64,000 nt of DNA from Caenorhabditis remanei (GCF_010183535.1 NC_071328.1:4216001-4280000), one strand, 5' to 3'. Shown: positions 1 to 11,215, numbered from the stretch's first letter. Translations and numbers: made by a program. The notes: generated by a model not told the origin, from the letters alone.

Positions 1-898
1 GCGAACACACGCAGTTGCTGCAAGACTGAGCCCATCATAACTGACAGACCGTCGAGGGAAGCAAGTGGCGCGAGCTTGTCGACCATGTCAGTCCACTTGT
101 CAGCCGAGGGGAGACGCTCCACGAGATCAGCTTTAGAGACGAGGGATTCGAGATCTTGTTTCGTGGCGAAGGCCTCTAAATCTTTCTTCGTGATGAAGTT
201 GCTGGCATCATCAATGGATCCGGACGAGGTGTTTTTGGTTTCGAGCTGACGCGCGATGTTCTTAAACTCCTGAAGAATGGCTGGCAGTTGCTTCAATTGT
301 TGAGCAATGTCGAGGGCATCAATCTCCGCCAGATTCGCGGTTTCCACGACTACATTCGCAGCCTCCAACATTGGATTTCCATCCAAGTTATCATCTGCAA
401 AAGGAATCGAATCAACTCTCGGAGTATTGGGTCTCCCGTTTGGGAAGACGAAAAACTCCAACGGACCTTCGCGGATCTCCTGATTCGCTGGAACTTCATG
501 CTCTTGCGAGTCAGACTCTCCAAGAATCGAGGAGTGAACCGAATCTCCTGCATTGCTGGCTTGATCCGATGGATCTCCTAAATTTAAAGCAACTGATCAC
601 CATTCTTAGAGTTGATAGCACTAACCAAAGTTCAGATCATCCAACTCGAGGATATTTCCGTCTTCCGCGTCTGCACCATTGGTTCTTGGAACCGATGAGT
701 CAACCGAGGGATCTGGAAAGAACCGAGTCACCATACGCTCAATGAAAGTGTGTAATTCCCTTGCGCCCCTCCCAAAAGAACTCTTTCGAGCTCTATGGAG
801 ATCGGAGGCAATGGTATCTTACCGACTTCCGGATTCTCGTCGAGGATTGCGTCTTCGAGCATCTTCTCCTGGTTAATTTGTGAGTTTTCGCTGCTCAT
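1..898 (-). CDS. Unrecognised coiled-coil/acidic protein, N-terminal part (runs off left edge)
   Basis: I do not recognise this protein. Read on the minus strand, the ATG is at 898-896 and the exons are 898-823, 790-626 and 577-1; the last is still open at the window edge (about 270 residues so far). The junctions keep phase. The 578-625 intron (48 nt, GTTAGT...TTTAG) is convincing. The 791-822 intron is only 32 nt with an AGAG acceptor, and is the weak point: without it the frame stops soon after. The protein starts MSSENSQINQEK, has an acidic, Ser/Asn-rich middle, then a helical stretch with repeated K-x-DLE spacing (KKDLEAF, KQDLESL, KADLVER) typical of coiled coils. I see no signal peptide, membrane segment or enzyme motif. 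The similarly acidic gene at 1966-2677 lies upstream on the same strand. A domesticated or live retroelement Gag-like protein is possible, but nothing here proves it. Confidence 0.5.
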
Positions 899-1123
899 AA
901 TTGCTAAATCGATATAAAGCTATAAAGATTAATTCACCGAATCGTAAACGAAACAGATATTGAACCGGGTAAAAACCGAGTTACTGAATCACAAGCAATC
1001 ATTAAGCAAACAAAACTCGACTTTTATTAACAAAAAAAGAATATGAATGAAATCACAATTTTTCAACTTTACGAAGGATTCCATTTGAGCGATAAGATAG
1101 AATCGAGGGATCTCGACTGTAGC

Positions 1124-1920
1124 TTATGATGAGACTTCAGCGTCGCTTTTTGAGCGACTTGACGGATGTGACAGATATCTCCATAACCATGCGAGTCCTG
1201 CTGTGAATATATCGAGGGTATGCATCCGCAGATCGTTTTCACGAATTAGGCTCATCGAGGATAATCTTAAAGTGGAGTAGCGAGGGCGGGGGTAGCATCC
1301 AAGCAATCAAGGATTGCGGAATGCAACGCCGCCCACTGTTCTGAAGGACCCGTGCTTCGAAAAGGACGTACTTCAAGAGCGTCCGGAGTCTTCTGAAGAA
1401 AGAATTCTTCATTCAACTCGGAAGCCCGAACAGCATGTACTCGCTGAGACTCCACTTCAACAAGAATCCACGTTGACCACACTCGTGAGTGAGATACGAA
1501 TTGATACGCTCGAACTACGACTGCAATCATCGCGGGGGCTGTAGAAATCTGATACTAGAGGCGACGTTCCCAGACTGAAACTAGGGTGGGGCGTCCTTCA
1601 CTACGATTTCATCATCATTCGAAGCTTCGACTGACTCATTCGATAGTTCTCGGAATTCTAAATGGGGCTAACATTGTCATCATCTCAATCACAGTAAAGA
1701 CTGGTAACACCAGCTAAATTTCAATGCGGCTGAAAAAATTGACCGTAGACTGGTTCGAGGAACGAGTTTATTGAAAACTTAATAAGCACATCAAAACCAA
1801 AGACTGTGAGATTAGACGAGGCAATTAGGCCGATTGTAGACGTCGTTGAACGCGTGAAGATGAATAATGTCCAGCGAGAGAAAGTCATTTGGATCCGAGG
1901 GCAACAGAGGTTCACATGAG
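1124..1920 (-). other. Possible exons of another minus-strand gene
   Basis: Three minus-strand stretches look coding but do not join cleanly. One, from an acceptor at 1921, reads SCEPLLPSDPNDFLSLD and then 18 more residues before a stop. One lies at 1538-1267 after a TTTCTACAG acceptor and includes WSTWILVEVESQ. One lies at 1270-1124 and ends KSDAEVSS before a stop. The second and third overlap in different frames and I found no donor that links them. They may be exons of one poorly modelled gene, extra 3' exons of the gene at 1966-2677, or remnants. I recognise no domain. Confidence 0.25.
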
Positions 1921-1965
1921 CTAACAACGAGGGGAAGTAACAGAAATTTTGTCAACAAAAGGGAT

Positions 1966-2677
1966 TCAGTTGGCTCGGCCTACTGGGAAGTAGTCGATTT
2001 CTTCAAGATAACCTGAGAATTCGAGGTTCCCGAAGGCGTTGCCATCTGAGTCATCTTCCTTATCATCGGACGAAGACGGCAGGTTATCTGAATCAGATTC
2101 TCCGGCATCCGAGTCGTCAGAAGAGTTAGATGAATCCGAGGATTCACCACAATGTTCAGACACAAATTTGCTGATACAACGATCCACGAGGTGGCTGTCC
2201 AAACGTCCCTTGCGAACGTCTCCGAGGACTTTCTCAAATAATCTTGCGATTCTCTGAAACATTTGGGTGATGCTGGGATATCTAAATCAGCTTATGGTAC
2301 CGTGCAGGCCAAAAAGTGTTCTTGCTGTTTGCGAAGGTCCTTCTCGAACTGCGTGATTCCATGATAAGGATCACCGAGGCGTGGAGGTCCAAGCTTACAG
2401 ACTGTCGGGTCAACATTATCGCTGAACTGGCTGCGGAACATCTCGTACATTCTATCGAATTTTGGAGTCATGTTACGGAGCGTGTCGGCGAAATAATGAA
2501 ACGAATGCATCAATGCATTCTGACCGGACACCAGAAGGTCGAAGTCAATACGCGTCAGAAGCTGATCTAAAACACCATCATCTGTAATTTCTTTCTAGGC
2601 GTTCGGCTAGTCTTACTCTCCGAAGGCTCCGAGGGGTGTCTATTGCCCGAAGGCGGACGAGATCCCTTTCCCGACAT
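1966..2677 (-). CDS. Unrecognised ~210-aa protein with acidic Ser/Asp tail
   Basis: A three-exon minus-strand gene: ATG at 2677-2675, exons 2677-2617, 2581-2301 and 2253-1966, with the TGA stop at 1968-1966. The introns are 35 nt (GTAAGA...TTACAG) and 47 nt (GTACCA...TTTCAG), and phase is kept across both. Residues 1-20 are polar (MSGKGSRPPSGNRHPSEPSE). About 20-150 form a compact, probably helical domain with a PPRLGDPYHGI segment and several Tyr, Phe and His. The C-terminal third is a low-complexity Ser/Asp/Glu tract ending FPVGRAN. I see no signal peptide or membrane segment. I cannot place it in a family. It shares strand and an acidic, disordered character with the gene at 1-898, about 1.1 kb downstream, so both may belong to one species-specific locus or an old mobile element. 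The 35-nt first intron is at the short end for this genus. Confidence 0.55.
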
Positions 2678-4258
2678 CGTAGATCGCGAGTGATAGCTGA
2701 AGCATAATAAATATGACTCAACTGACTCTGGGAGCTACGAATACAAGAAAATCACGGAGGCAGATAAGAGAAAACTAAATGCGAATTCCTAAAAAAGAAA
2801 AACTTGCGAAATGCAAAGCGTCGAGGTTCGAGATGACGAGAGATAGTTAACGACATCAGTCGAAGGAGTCACCTTCTCAGACATCACTGACTAGAGCTCT
2901 ACGCGAGAAGTTTCGCCGCAACACGATACTAAACCATCTCAAAGCTCAACGAAAGCTAACTTCATATCGATCGGGACCGATACTAGGGAAGCAAAAAACA
3001 AGAGGCTTCGGAATCATGACAGATTCCGTGATGTAGTTTGTCTGGAGTATAGTGTAATCATTAGCTGGAATACGGTCTCTCTTAAACGTCTATCATTCTC
3101 ATCGAGTTTAAGTATGGTTCGGGGAGTGACTATCTGCGTAGATCGTGGTGGAGTCGAGGTATCGCTAGCCTAATAAGGCCCTCCGCTTGCCAGGCGGCCG
3201 GCCCGTTAATCTAACGATCCGCTTAAGAGTCGCTGCACCGAGGAGTACACAGACAGCCTATCGCCGAATCACACAGAAACGAAACGAAGACTTGAATGAC
3301 AGAGAGGATCCATATTCCAAAAACGACAACTAATAACTACTGAGGGATTCGAGGGAGAGCGGGCGGAATTATACTTGACGGGTAGATTACGAATCACTAT
3401 TCGAAATAGCAACTCTCATCCACACACGAGGAAGACTACATATCAAACTGCTCGATCGAAGATTCGATGGAGGCGAGTGATACGAGTTTCAGTCGGTATT
3501 TCGAACAACAAATCTAGATCGACCCGAGGGTGGAGTAGATTTGAGGCACCAAACTAATGAAATGAAACATCAAATGCGCTGCATAGAACCACCAAATCCG
3601 ATACACAAGGCACCAAATATGATGTCTAGCTACGCTAAATGCTCTGAAAGAATCAGAGCAACTTCGATACTCATCTCCTCCGACTGTCCTACTAGCATAA
3701 CTCCGGCGGCTCGCTCTTATCCGCCTACACCGCAGACTAGTACACCACTTAGTTTATGCTCTTTCTCTCATCCAGATGTATTTCACGAGTGGAATTCAAG
3801 ACTGGAAGTATTTTCGACAACGATTGTAAACAATCTTCAGATTTCGGAAGAGATTTCTCAATCACTATTGTATCTGAACGACACAAAAGCCACGCGACGT
3901 GACGAGAAATACTCTGCGAAAAGCGGTCTAGAATACCCCAAATCCCAAACGGGACAGCGGATTTCAAACGAAATTAACGCTTCAAGAATTCCGTTGCAAT
4001 TAGGGGGAAACCTTCTATGTTCCGCTCACGAAGAGGGGAGGTATACTAATTTCGCCCGAACTACACTCGATACTCCTCATCTTTCATAAGATACTCAGAG
4101 TTCCGCGTTAAGCATGATAGAATATCTAGGATCTGGAGCCGAAACTCTTGTTCCATACATCATCTACTTTTTCTTAGCAAAAGTTATCCGATAGCGCTAG
4201 ATCTGGTTATAAAACTATCATAGTCAATGGCACCGTGGAGCAGTAAATCCTAGAATTC

Positions 4259-4280
4259 ACGCTCCGGGGGGCCAGAGGAT
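4259..4280 (+). repeat. Exact 22-bp repeat, copy 1
   Basis: A 22-base segment centred on CGGGGGGCCAG is present without mismatch again at 4630-4651, in the same orientation and 371 bases away. Sequence beyond the 22 bases differs. The pair brackets the first copy of the 225-bp dispersed repeat. Confidence 0.8.
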
Positions 4281-4318
4281 CCGAATGCATCCCCGATCCG
4301 AAGGATCTCGCTCGATAA

Positions 4319-4545
4319 GTGAGGAGACACTCGCGCTGATTGAAGGGAATTGATCGGACGCCATCGATTCTCTGGTCCGAATAGAAGCTCTCAAGGACTT
4401 CTCCGAAGAGATTCCGAGTGCTCCAATCGGCGTCAGAAAATCTGAGGCGACGGAGAATTCCCAAATCAGCTATCACTTCCGCAAACGGGCAAGCCCGTGT
4501 TAAAACACAGCAAAAAGTGAGAGCGTCTTTCACTAACGAGGGAGG
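4319..4545 (-). repeat. 225-bp dispersed repeat, copy 1
   Basis: This segment matches 6928-7153 at roughly 90 percent by eye, in the same orientation. On the minus strand both copies stay open in the same frame and translate to nearly the same peptide, including VLTRACPFAEVI and DLGILRRLRFSDADW. Substitutions are mainly conservative (V/A, T/S, Q/R). This fits a fragment of a once-coding element, or coding exons copied with it. I do not recognise the peptide. Confidence 0.7.
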
Positions 4546-4629
4546 GCTACGGAGAGAAAAATGCACCAGATCGCCTATGGTCGTTTCTTAACCAGAATCG
4601 TACTAGAATCCTCCCGAAACATAATCAAT

Positions 4630-4651
4630 ACGCTCCGGGGGGCCAGAGGAT
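4630..4651 (+). repeat. Exact 22-bp repeat, copy 2
   Basis: Second exact copy of the 22-bp GC-rich segment at 4259-4280, in direct orientation. Confidence 0.8.
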
Positions 4652-6927
4652 GCTCCATAGGGAGTGTCCTCCTCAGAAACTTGAGCCAGAATCGGTAAAC
4701 GAAAGATATCGTCTCAAACCAATACGGCCGACTATTCCATTAGTCTTCAGGACGATCCGCAAGCGCGAGTCTGGCGACCTGCTGCGAGGGGAGTGACCTT
4801 ACGACCCGAAATAACCGGTTTGACTATTTCAGCTCGTATTTACATACTACTGAATATGTCGGTCGCCGAGGCCTTTCGAATACAGCACCTCAACTAAGTC
4901 TTCTGGTAGATAGGTCAGTTTTCGAACTAACGATGATGGATTCGGTTGAAAATCAAAACGCATGTATCCGAGGAAGGATGCTCAAAAGAGCTTCCGCTCG
5001 ATACGAAATTCAGCCGATTCGATCAGATCAGAACGAACTGGAACCCACTTAATGCTTAGCTCTCCGAATTACAATTGATACGGGTGCGGTCCCTCGCGGT
5101 GCTTCGATCTCATCCATACTAGTACGGAGAGAATAGAAGAACGGAAAGAGAGCGCAGCGTTATCACGAAACGGATGACTCGCTAGCACTAAGCATTTCTC
5201 GTAGAGGAGATTCGTTCGGCTCTGACCGGCAAATCCAGGCGCTTAAAGAAAGCGGCTGTCGGACAGCGGGGCAAAGGCGAGGATTCATCAACCCATGAGA
5301 ATATATCTATTCCCAGAAGACACGTGTGAAATTACTCATTTTTTCTGCGATAGTAGCGACTCACTTAGTTAAAGAGATAAGACCAATCAATTAAACTATT
5401 GACCCATCGTCCATATCCGGTCACGAAACAAAGGGTACCGACTGCTCGATCGCCCTCGAATCTACTCACAATGATACGCATGCGCTCAAAGTTTTTGATT
5501 TTAGGCATCAGTCTTAACCCTCCAGAATCCTGATACGGAGCTGGGGGACGATCAATAATCGATCGACTGTAATCCACTCTTTATCAAAGAGAGCCTGAAA
5601 GCGAGGGACGGGTTCGAGGATACCACTAGTAGACGTAAGAGGTGTATTATCGAGGTGACGGGGATTCGAAAGACCCGAAATAAATCGGGGGAGATCAAAT
5701 CGCCGAGGCTCGCATTAACACCATCGCAATCAACTAGAACCGCTTGTGTCTCGAGGAACCGATTAGGAAATATCGCTTGTTCCTGCTCGGGCTCTAAGAT
5801 TAGCAGTAAAAGGTCGCCTCGAACGTATCGCTACGCTATCTACTACGACTTATGAAATTCTGAGCCTTGAGTTGTCCCTCATATAGCAGGTTTTGCTTTG
5901 CTCACTCTCAAACGACTGCCAAATCCTCCGAGGACGATAAGGCGAGAGGAACAATGCCGAACCTTAAATGAACTTCTCATGGAGACTCGTTAACTCGAGG
6001 AGGCGGAGTACGAGACAGGTATGCACCTGCGCCGTGTCGCAAACAGTCGAGGGGTACTGTAGTCAAATGTATGTCGGAATCCCACAGGGAGACGGAGATA
6101 CACTGGGGTTACAGTTCCTAATCGGTACAAAGATGGAGCACCTGAGGCCAACAGCGACTCCAACACATGGCAGTATGCGGTCTCTTGCCTGGCATCCCTG
6201 ATACCGATCACTAACGAGTATGCATGAGCATCAATACTATACTCGGAAGCAACACAAGCTTCACACCAGGGGGCTCGCCTGCTCTGCATCAGAATCAATA
6301 CTATTCAACAAATCAGAACGAATTCCGATTAGAATAGAAAAGTACCGAACTAGCATCAGCCGACCCGAGGTCTGGAGGACAATATCGATGACGGGGATAT
6401 CCTTCGCCTCACGAACGGGATCGTATGCAGTAAAAACTGCTGATCGCGCAATCAGAGGACTGGCAACTGATACTACTCGAGCTCCGAAGAGGGCAAGCAG
6501 AACGATAAACCAACAAAGGAGTCGCCGCATATCAACACCATGCTCGAAACCAGGGACCCCCAGTTTTCGTTTACATTCTCCTTCCGCTCAAGCTCTCAAA
6601 ATCTCAACCGCGGAGCTGCCTTTCGGCGGCTCCGTAGGAGTTTCTGATTGCTTTAAACTTCCGGAGAATGTCTTGAATCCAAAGCATCGATTGCAGATTA
6701 TCGATACGGAAGCGAATTATTGATCGCCGGTCCTATCGGAACTCTCGAGGGCTTCGAATTAATCCGAATCCCGAGAATGTTCGGACGAGGAGGGGATAAA
6801 TCAATAAAGCTTACGTATGTAACCTCCAAGTGACACAATGAACCCGCAAAGAGGCTCCCTCCGATCCAGCAAGCTGGCATGAAGGGACCTTGACTCTTAA
6901 TTGTTATTATCTAAAGCGGCTGGTGAG

Positions 6928-7153
6928 CGAGGAAGACACTCGCACTGATTGAAGAGAATGGCTCGGACGCCTACTATGATTCTCCGGTCCGAATAGAAGC
7001 TCTCAAGGACTTCTCCGAAGAGATTCCGAGAGCTCCAATCGGCATCAGAAAACCTGAGGCGTCGGAGAATTCCCAAATCAACTATCACTTCCGCAAACGG
7101 GCAAGCCCGTGTTAAAACACAGCAAGAAGTGAGAGCGTCTATCGCTAACGAGG
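6928..7153 (-). repeat. 225-bp dispersed repeat, copy 2
   Basis: Second copy of the repeat at 4319-4545. The copies diverge at about 6925 on one side and 7155 on the other, just past a shared GAGAGCGTCT. The minus-strand frame with DLGILRRLRFSDADW is kept. One codon-sized length difference near 6980 leaves the frame intact. Confidence 0.7.
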
Positions 7154-7269
7154 AACTAAAGAACAAACAAAAAAAGAGCCAAGTTGCTTCTTCCCGAGGG
7201 AAGAAGCGATACAAGAGAAAAAACACACGAATCCTGCACGAGCGTCATCAAAACACGACCATCCACGAT

Positions 7270-8190
7270 ACTTCTCCTCAATTCCTACCATTTCTGGCTC
7301 GGTCGGGGCTTCGAAAACATTCGAAAATGCTCCGAAGACGCGAGGAATTCCAGATCCGGTGAGAAACACGAGGGAAGTAGAGCCAAACGACGACATCCGA
7401 AGTGAGCGGGGCACGAGAATCCATCCACGAGACTTCTGATCGCTCTCCACCTGTTCTGATTCGCCCGGGATATTCGAAGAGGTTCGAAAACGTTTCGAAA
7501 TCGCGGGGGAATTCAGAAGCCGGCGAAAAAACGAGGGAAGTTGACGAAATGACGAAGACTGAAGCACGCGAAACACGAGGGAGCCATCCCACACCAATGA
7601 CAGCTTCCCGTGTGTGCGAAGCTTGACGTAGACATCCGAAGGAATTTTTTGAACAATCTTCGCCTCGCCCGACTCGTTCGGGTATTGGAGACATTCGAAA
7701 ATGTGTCCGCTACGCGAGAGAGTTCGGGGTCTGGCAAAAATATCACAAAAAAATCGACTTACAGACAGAAAACGAAGCATTCGCGACACGAGGGAGCCAT
7801 CCGAAACCATCAGCGAGACTTCTGATCGATTTCCACCGGTGTTCCGACCCGTTCGGGATTTTCGAAATATTACGAAATATTTCGAAATCCGGAAAAAGTG
7901 GGAATTCCAGCGAAAAACGAGGGAAGATGATCCAAACATCAGCAAACGAGGCGTCCGAAACACGAGGAAGCCGCAGCAGGCGATCCATTGAAACTTCTGA
8001 TCGGTTCTTGCCGGTGTCCGATTTTTTCGGGATTTTCGAAATGTTTCGAAAAGTTTCGAAACACTCGAAATCCGGAAAAAATGAAGGATTCCGGCTCGAA
8101 ATCGAGGGAAGTGGAGCGAAACAGCAGCAAACGGGGTGAAAGGAGCACGATCCATCCGTTGAAACCGGCGCGAGGGGGTTCCGATCGATT
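7270..8190 (+). repeat. Degenerate tandem array, about five ~180-bp units
   Basis: Recurrent blocks appear in fixed order: ACTTCTGATCG, a run near TTCGGGATTTTCGAAA, repeats of TTTCGAAA, GGAATTC, ACGAGGGAAG, then CACGAGGGAGCCATCC. Unit starts fall near 7270, 7430, 7610, 7812 and 7990, a spacing of about 160-200 bases. Units are clearly diverged from each other. Runs of TTTCGAAA leave few stop codons, so long antisense frames arise over the array; I do not call them genes. Confidence 0.7.
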
Positions 8191-9584
8191 CCAGCCAAAA
8201 TTTCAGCAAAAACCGCGGTGAAGTAGCACGAGGAGGCGTAATCCATGACGAGGCGTGGTGAATTCGAGGGTAATTGGGCGATTTCGCGTTGAAATGCGCG
8301 GAAGAACCGAAAAAAATCTCGATTTTCCCGAGGGAAAAGAGTTTTTTCAGCCAATCGGCGGAAATCTTGGCGAAAATTGCCGAATTTCTCGAGTATCTGA
8401 CCGATTTCAGGCCTTTCTCGAATAATTCCGTCGGGAATTCGCGAAAAAATCACGAAACACGAGGGAGAAACGAGAAAGAACGATGAAAAAACGCCCGGAA
8501 ATTCGCGTAAAAAGTGGGAAGGCCTAAAGCCGCTTCGCGGCGCAGCGCTTCGCACTAGAGCGAACTTGCTTCCAAATTTAAAGGTGGGGCCAAAATTGGC
8601 GCCAAATTCAAAAAAGGAAAGCAAAATTTCGGGGAGAAAAACATCGAAAAACCCGAAAATGAAGTTTGCGAAGAAGTTTTTCGCCGTTCACGTTAATTTT
8701 CCGAGGGAAAACAAGTGAAAACTGTACATTAAAATCGAAAAATATCGATTTTATCGGACAAAAAATGGGCAAACCGACTGATTCGTCCGGTCGAGGGGAA
8801 AAATCGATAATCTCGAAATTTTCCGCCCGAGCGGATACAACCTGGTCTAGATGCACCAAATGTGGCCACCCCTTCTGTCTCCAGAAGGCCGCCGGTAATG
8901 TGCCGAGTGGGGTGGGAACATGGGCCCAAAATATACTTCCGTTTTAGGTGGTTCAGAGGTAAAGGGAAGTGTCCCGCTGTACAGTTAACACGTGTATTAA
9001 ATAACCGATTTATTCAGGGGAAAAGCATGACCCGCGAGGGACTGCATTAAAAACCTGATCGATTATTTCCTTTAGGAAATTACATGAAAAGGGAGAAAAG
9101 AAGTAAGCGAGGGATTCGAGGAGTCGCTCTGGGGATTCCTAGCTAATTAAAGCTTAGGGGAGTCCAGAGGGACGCCGGCGAGGCTCACGTACAACTTCTA
9201 AAACAAACAACAAAAAAGAGAATTGTTAAAAGAACAAAACTAAAAACAAGACTGAATAAATTATGATTAGGCCAAGTCGTTGTTGTCGGTCAGCTACGGT
9301 TGCACTCGTTTCCTGTGTGTCGTCGCGGCGAGACCAGTGATGTTGTTAATAGCGTGCGCCTTTGATAGTAGAGACGCAGACACGAGAATGGCGGTGATTT
9401 GAATTAAAAGGGAATTGCTTCCGCTTCCAATGGAGTTAAAGAAACAGGGAAAAAGGGAGAAAAATAACAGAAAGTAAAATATGAAATAAATGTAAACTAA
9501 ATTAGAATAATTTAGAGAACAATTATTATATTTTAGTTTGGAGTGGGACAGGACCCTGATTCGGGGACCAGGAGACTGTCAACA

Positions 9585-10176
9585 GATGAGTACTTTTCAG
9601 CATCTCCAAAACAAAAATACATCCAATGTAATGTGACATTGAAAGGAGAACTCAAAGAAGACTCGGGATTTTATACAACAGATATACTTGATATTCATGA
9701 TCACTCCTCACTGTCTGCCGGCATCTTGAAACATTTCACTGGCAGAAAAGCATTTTTGAGAACTGAAAGACTGGAAAACAGCGATATCATTCAATTTGTT
9801 CAAAGATGGAAATCAGGAATAGCACATCAGAATCTGGAAATGTTAATTGTTCGTTTGGACGATTGTTGTTCTTCCTTCGAGCCAAATGAAGTCAAAAAGT
9901 CTATTCGTATCGAAAATCTGACAAAAAATCAACCACTGATTCCAGTCGATAGAACGTAAGTTCCCCAAAAATATGTAGATCTTCATCAGTGATTTCAGCT
10001 TTACTTTCTATTCTCAATGCTGGAAGTCATCATACTGTTCAAGCCTATCATATGTAGTTCGGGAGACTGATCAACACGTGGCTTCAGTGATGATTGAGAA
10101 CCAGAAATTCGTATTTGCAGTCTGGAATGAGGAACACTTCCGCTGGATCTTTGAAAGAGATTTTAAAATGAAATGA
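9585..10176 (+). pseudogene. F-box family gene, 5'-truncated copy
   Basis: This matches the C-terminal half of the F-box paralogue at 15625-16205. Exons are 9585-9955 and 9999-10176 (intron GTAAGT...TTTCAG, 43 nt), reading DEYFSASPKQKYIQ through IIQFVQRWKSGIAHQNLE to YVVRETDQHVASVMIE, then a TGA at 10174-10176. AATAAA follows at 10215-10220. Homology to the paralogue starts abruptly at 9585. Everything upstream, including the F-box itself, is missing and replaced by unrelated sequence. The retained part corresponds to the F-box-associated domain that in this nematode family is thought to bind substrate for SCF-type ubiquitin ligases. Without a start or F-box it is best called a truncated pseudogene, although the frame is still open, which suggests a recent event. 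Confidence 0.75.
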
Positions 10177-11126
10177 TTTAAATGAAACCCTATTGAAGAT
10201 CATTATGTACATTCAATAAATTTTATTAATAAACTAAAACTGTCTTCTTTTCATTAATAAAAATTTGATGAAAAGCTGATGCAAAGACTTTTGAAACACC
10301 CTAATATTTATTATTTTGAGTAAACTATGTAAGTCTGGCAAGGTCGTGAATTACGATCTATTGATTCCACGACAGCTTGTTTAAAAATATCCCTCTTCTC
10401 CTGGCAATCTTTACTAATAATATTCAGCAGATCCGTTTGTCTGTCCGTATGTCGCCGATCCTACCGCCCTTCCTACTGAACCGATTTTCTTCAAATTTGG
10501 ACCAAAAGATCAGAAATTTTCTCTTAATGATGCCCGTCTTTTTCTTTTTTCAAAATTCTCAAAATGACGCCTTCTGAGCCAAAAACACTGATAAAGCATA
10601 GGGGAATAAAAAACGGAAAAAGTGGCGTGAAACTGTCGGCCTAAGCGTCGTCATTTCTTTCTTTTCATTGGCTTGCATTTTCCGTGGCCGCATGGTTAGG
10701 GTTGACGTGTTTCCGCGTCCGATCTCGCAAGTTAGGCGTCGTTGACTACACAGTTAGTTTTTAGAGCCCGGGGGCGAGAAAAGATTTTTTGGTTTTTTTT
10801 GTTGATAGATTCGAAAAAAATAGAAATTTCCGAACATGCCGTTTGTTTCCAGTGAGACCTACGTCACGAACAAATGCGGACCGTTTCCTAAAAAAGGAAT
10901 GACGACAAGCATTTTTTGTTATCATCGGATTCAGAAAAAATTGAGGACTAAAAACGTTTTGTCTCCTTCCAGATTGATAGGCATCACAAATAGATACGGA
11001 CAATTTTCAAGATACGTGTAATTGATCCATATGGGTCCACATTTAAAAAAAGTATTGATAGCCATTTTGGGCAACATTTCCCTTCTTCTCATTACAGTTT
11101 TTGCTCCTCCCATTTTTAAAATATAA

Positions 11127-11215
11127 TGACGAGCGCACGGCCTCCAGCGAAGGCCCTCTCAATGCACTGCGCACAGTACTTTGAGAGAGCCTCTGCAGGA
11201 GGCCGTGCGAGCGAA
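11127..11215. repeat. GC-rich imperfect hairpin
   Basis: The left arm GAGCGCACGGCCTCC and following AGGCCCTCTCAA pair with the right arm TTGAGAGAGCCT and GGAGGCCGTGCGAGC, with a short GC-rich centre (ACTGCGCACAGT). Such a structure fits a short non-autonomous inverted-repeat element or a transposon end. Confidence 0.6.

Larger units (their letters stand above)
2678..9540. other. Gene-poor, repeat-rich region with CGAGG motif
   Basis: I find no convincing gene here. Open frames up to about 350 codons exist, but they track repeats or lack introns and recognisable domains. The pentamer CGAGG recurs on the plus strand roughly every 100-150 bases and fades at about 9.2 kb, while its complement CCTCG is rare. 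The stretch holds the 225-bp dispersed repeat (two copies), an exact 22-bp repeat and the tandem array at 7270-8190, each listed separately. Confidence 0.6.

Noticed and set aside
3541..4089. Plus-strand open frame of 182 codons
   Set aside because: No recognisable domain, no splice context and low-complexity start; a chance frame is as likely.
5605..5625. GGTTCGAGGATACC resembling a tRNA T-arm
   Set aside because: No acceptor stem, anticodon arm or D-arm could be built around it; it is one of many CGAGG occurrences.
6220..6723. Plus-strand open frame of 167 codons
   Set aside because: No domain or homologue recognised, and it lies in a repeat-rich region; chance is as likely.
7145..8624. 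Two long minus-strand open frames (about 354 and 293 codons) over the tandem array
   Set aside because: They overlap each other in different frames, lie on diverged repeats with few stops by composition, and show no domain or introns.
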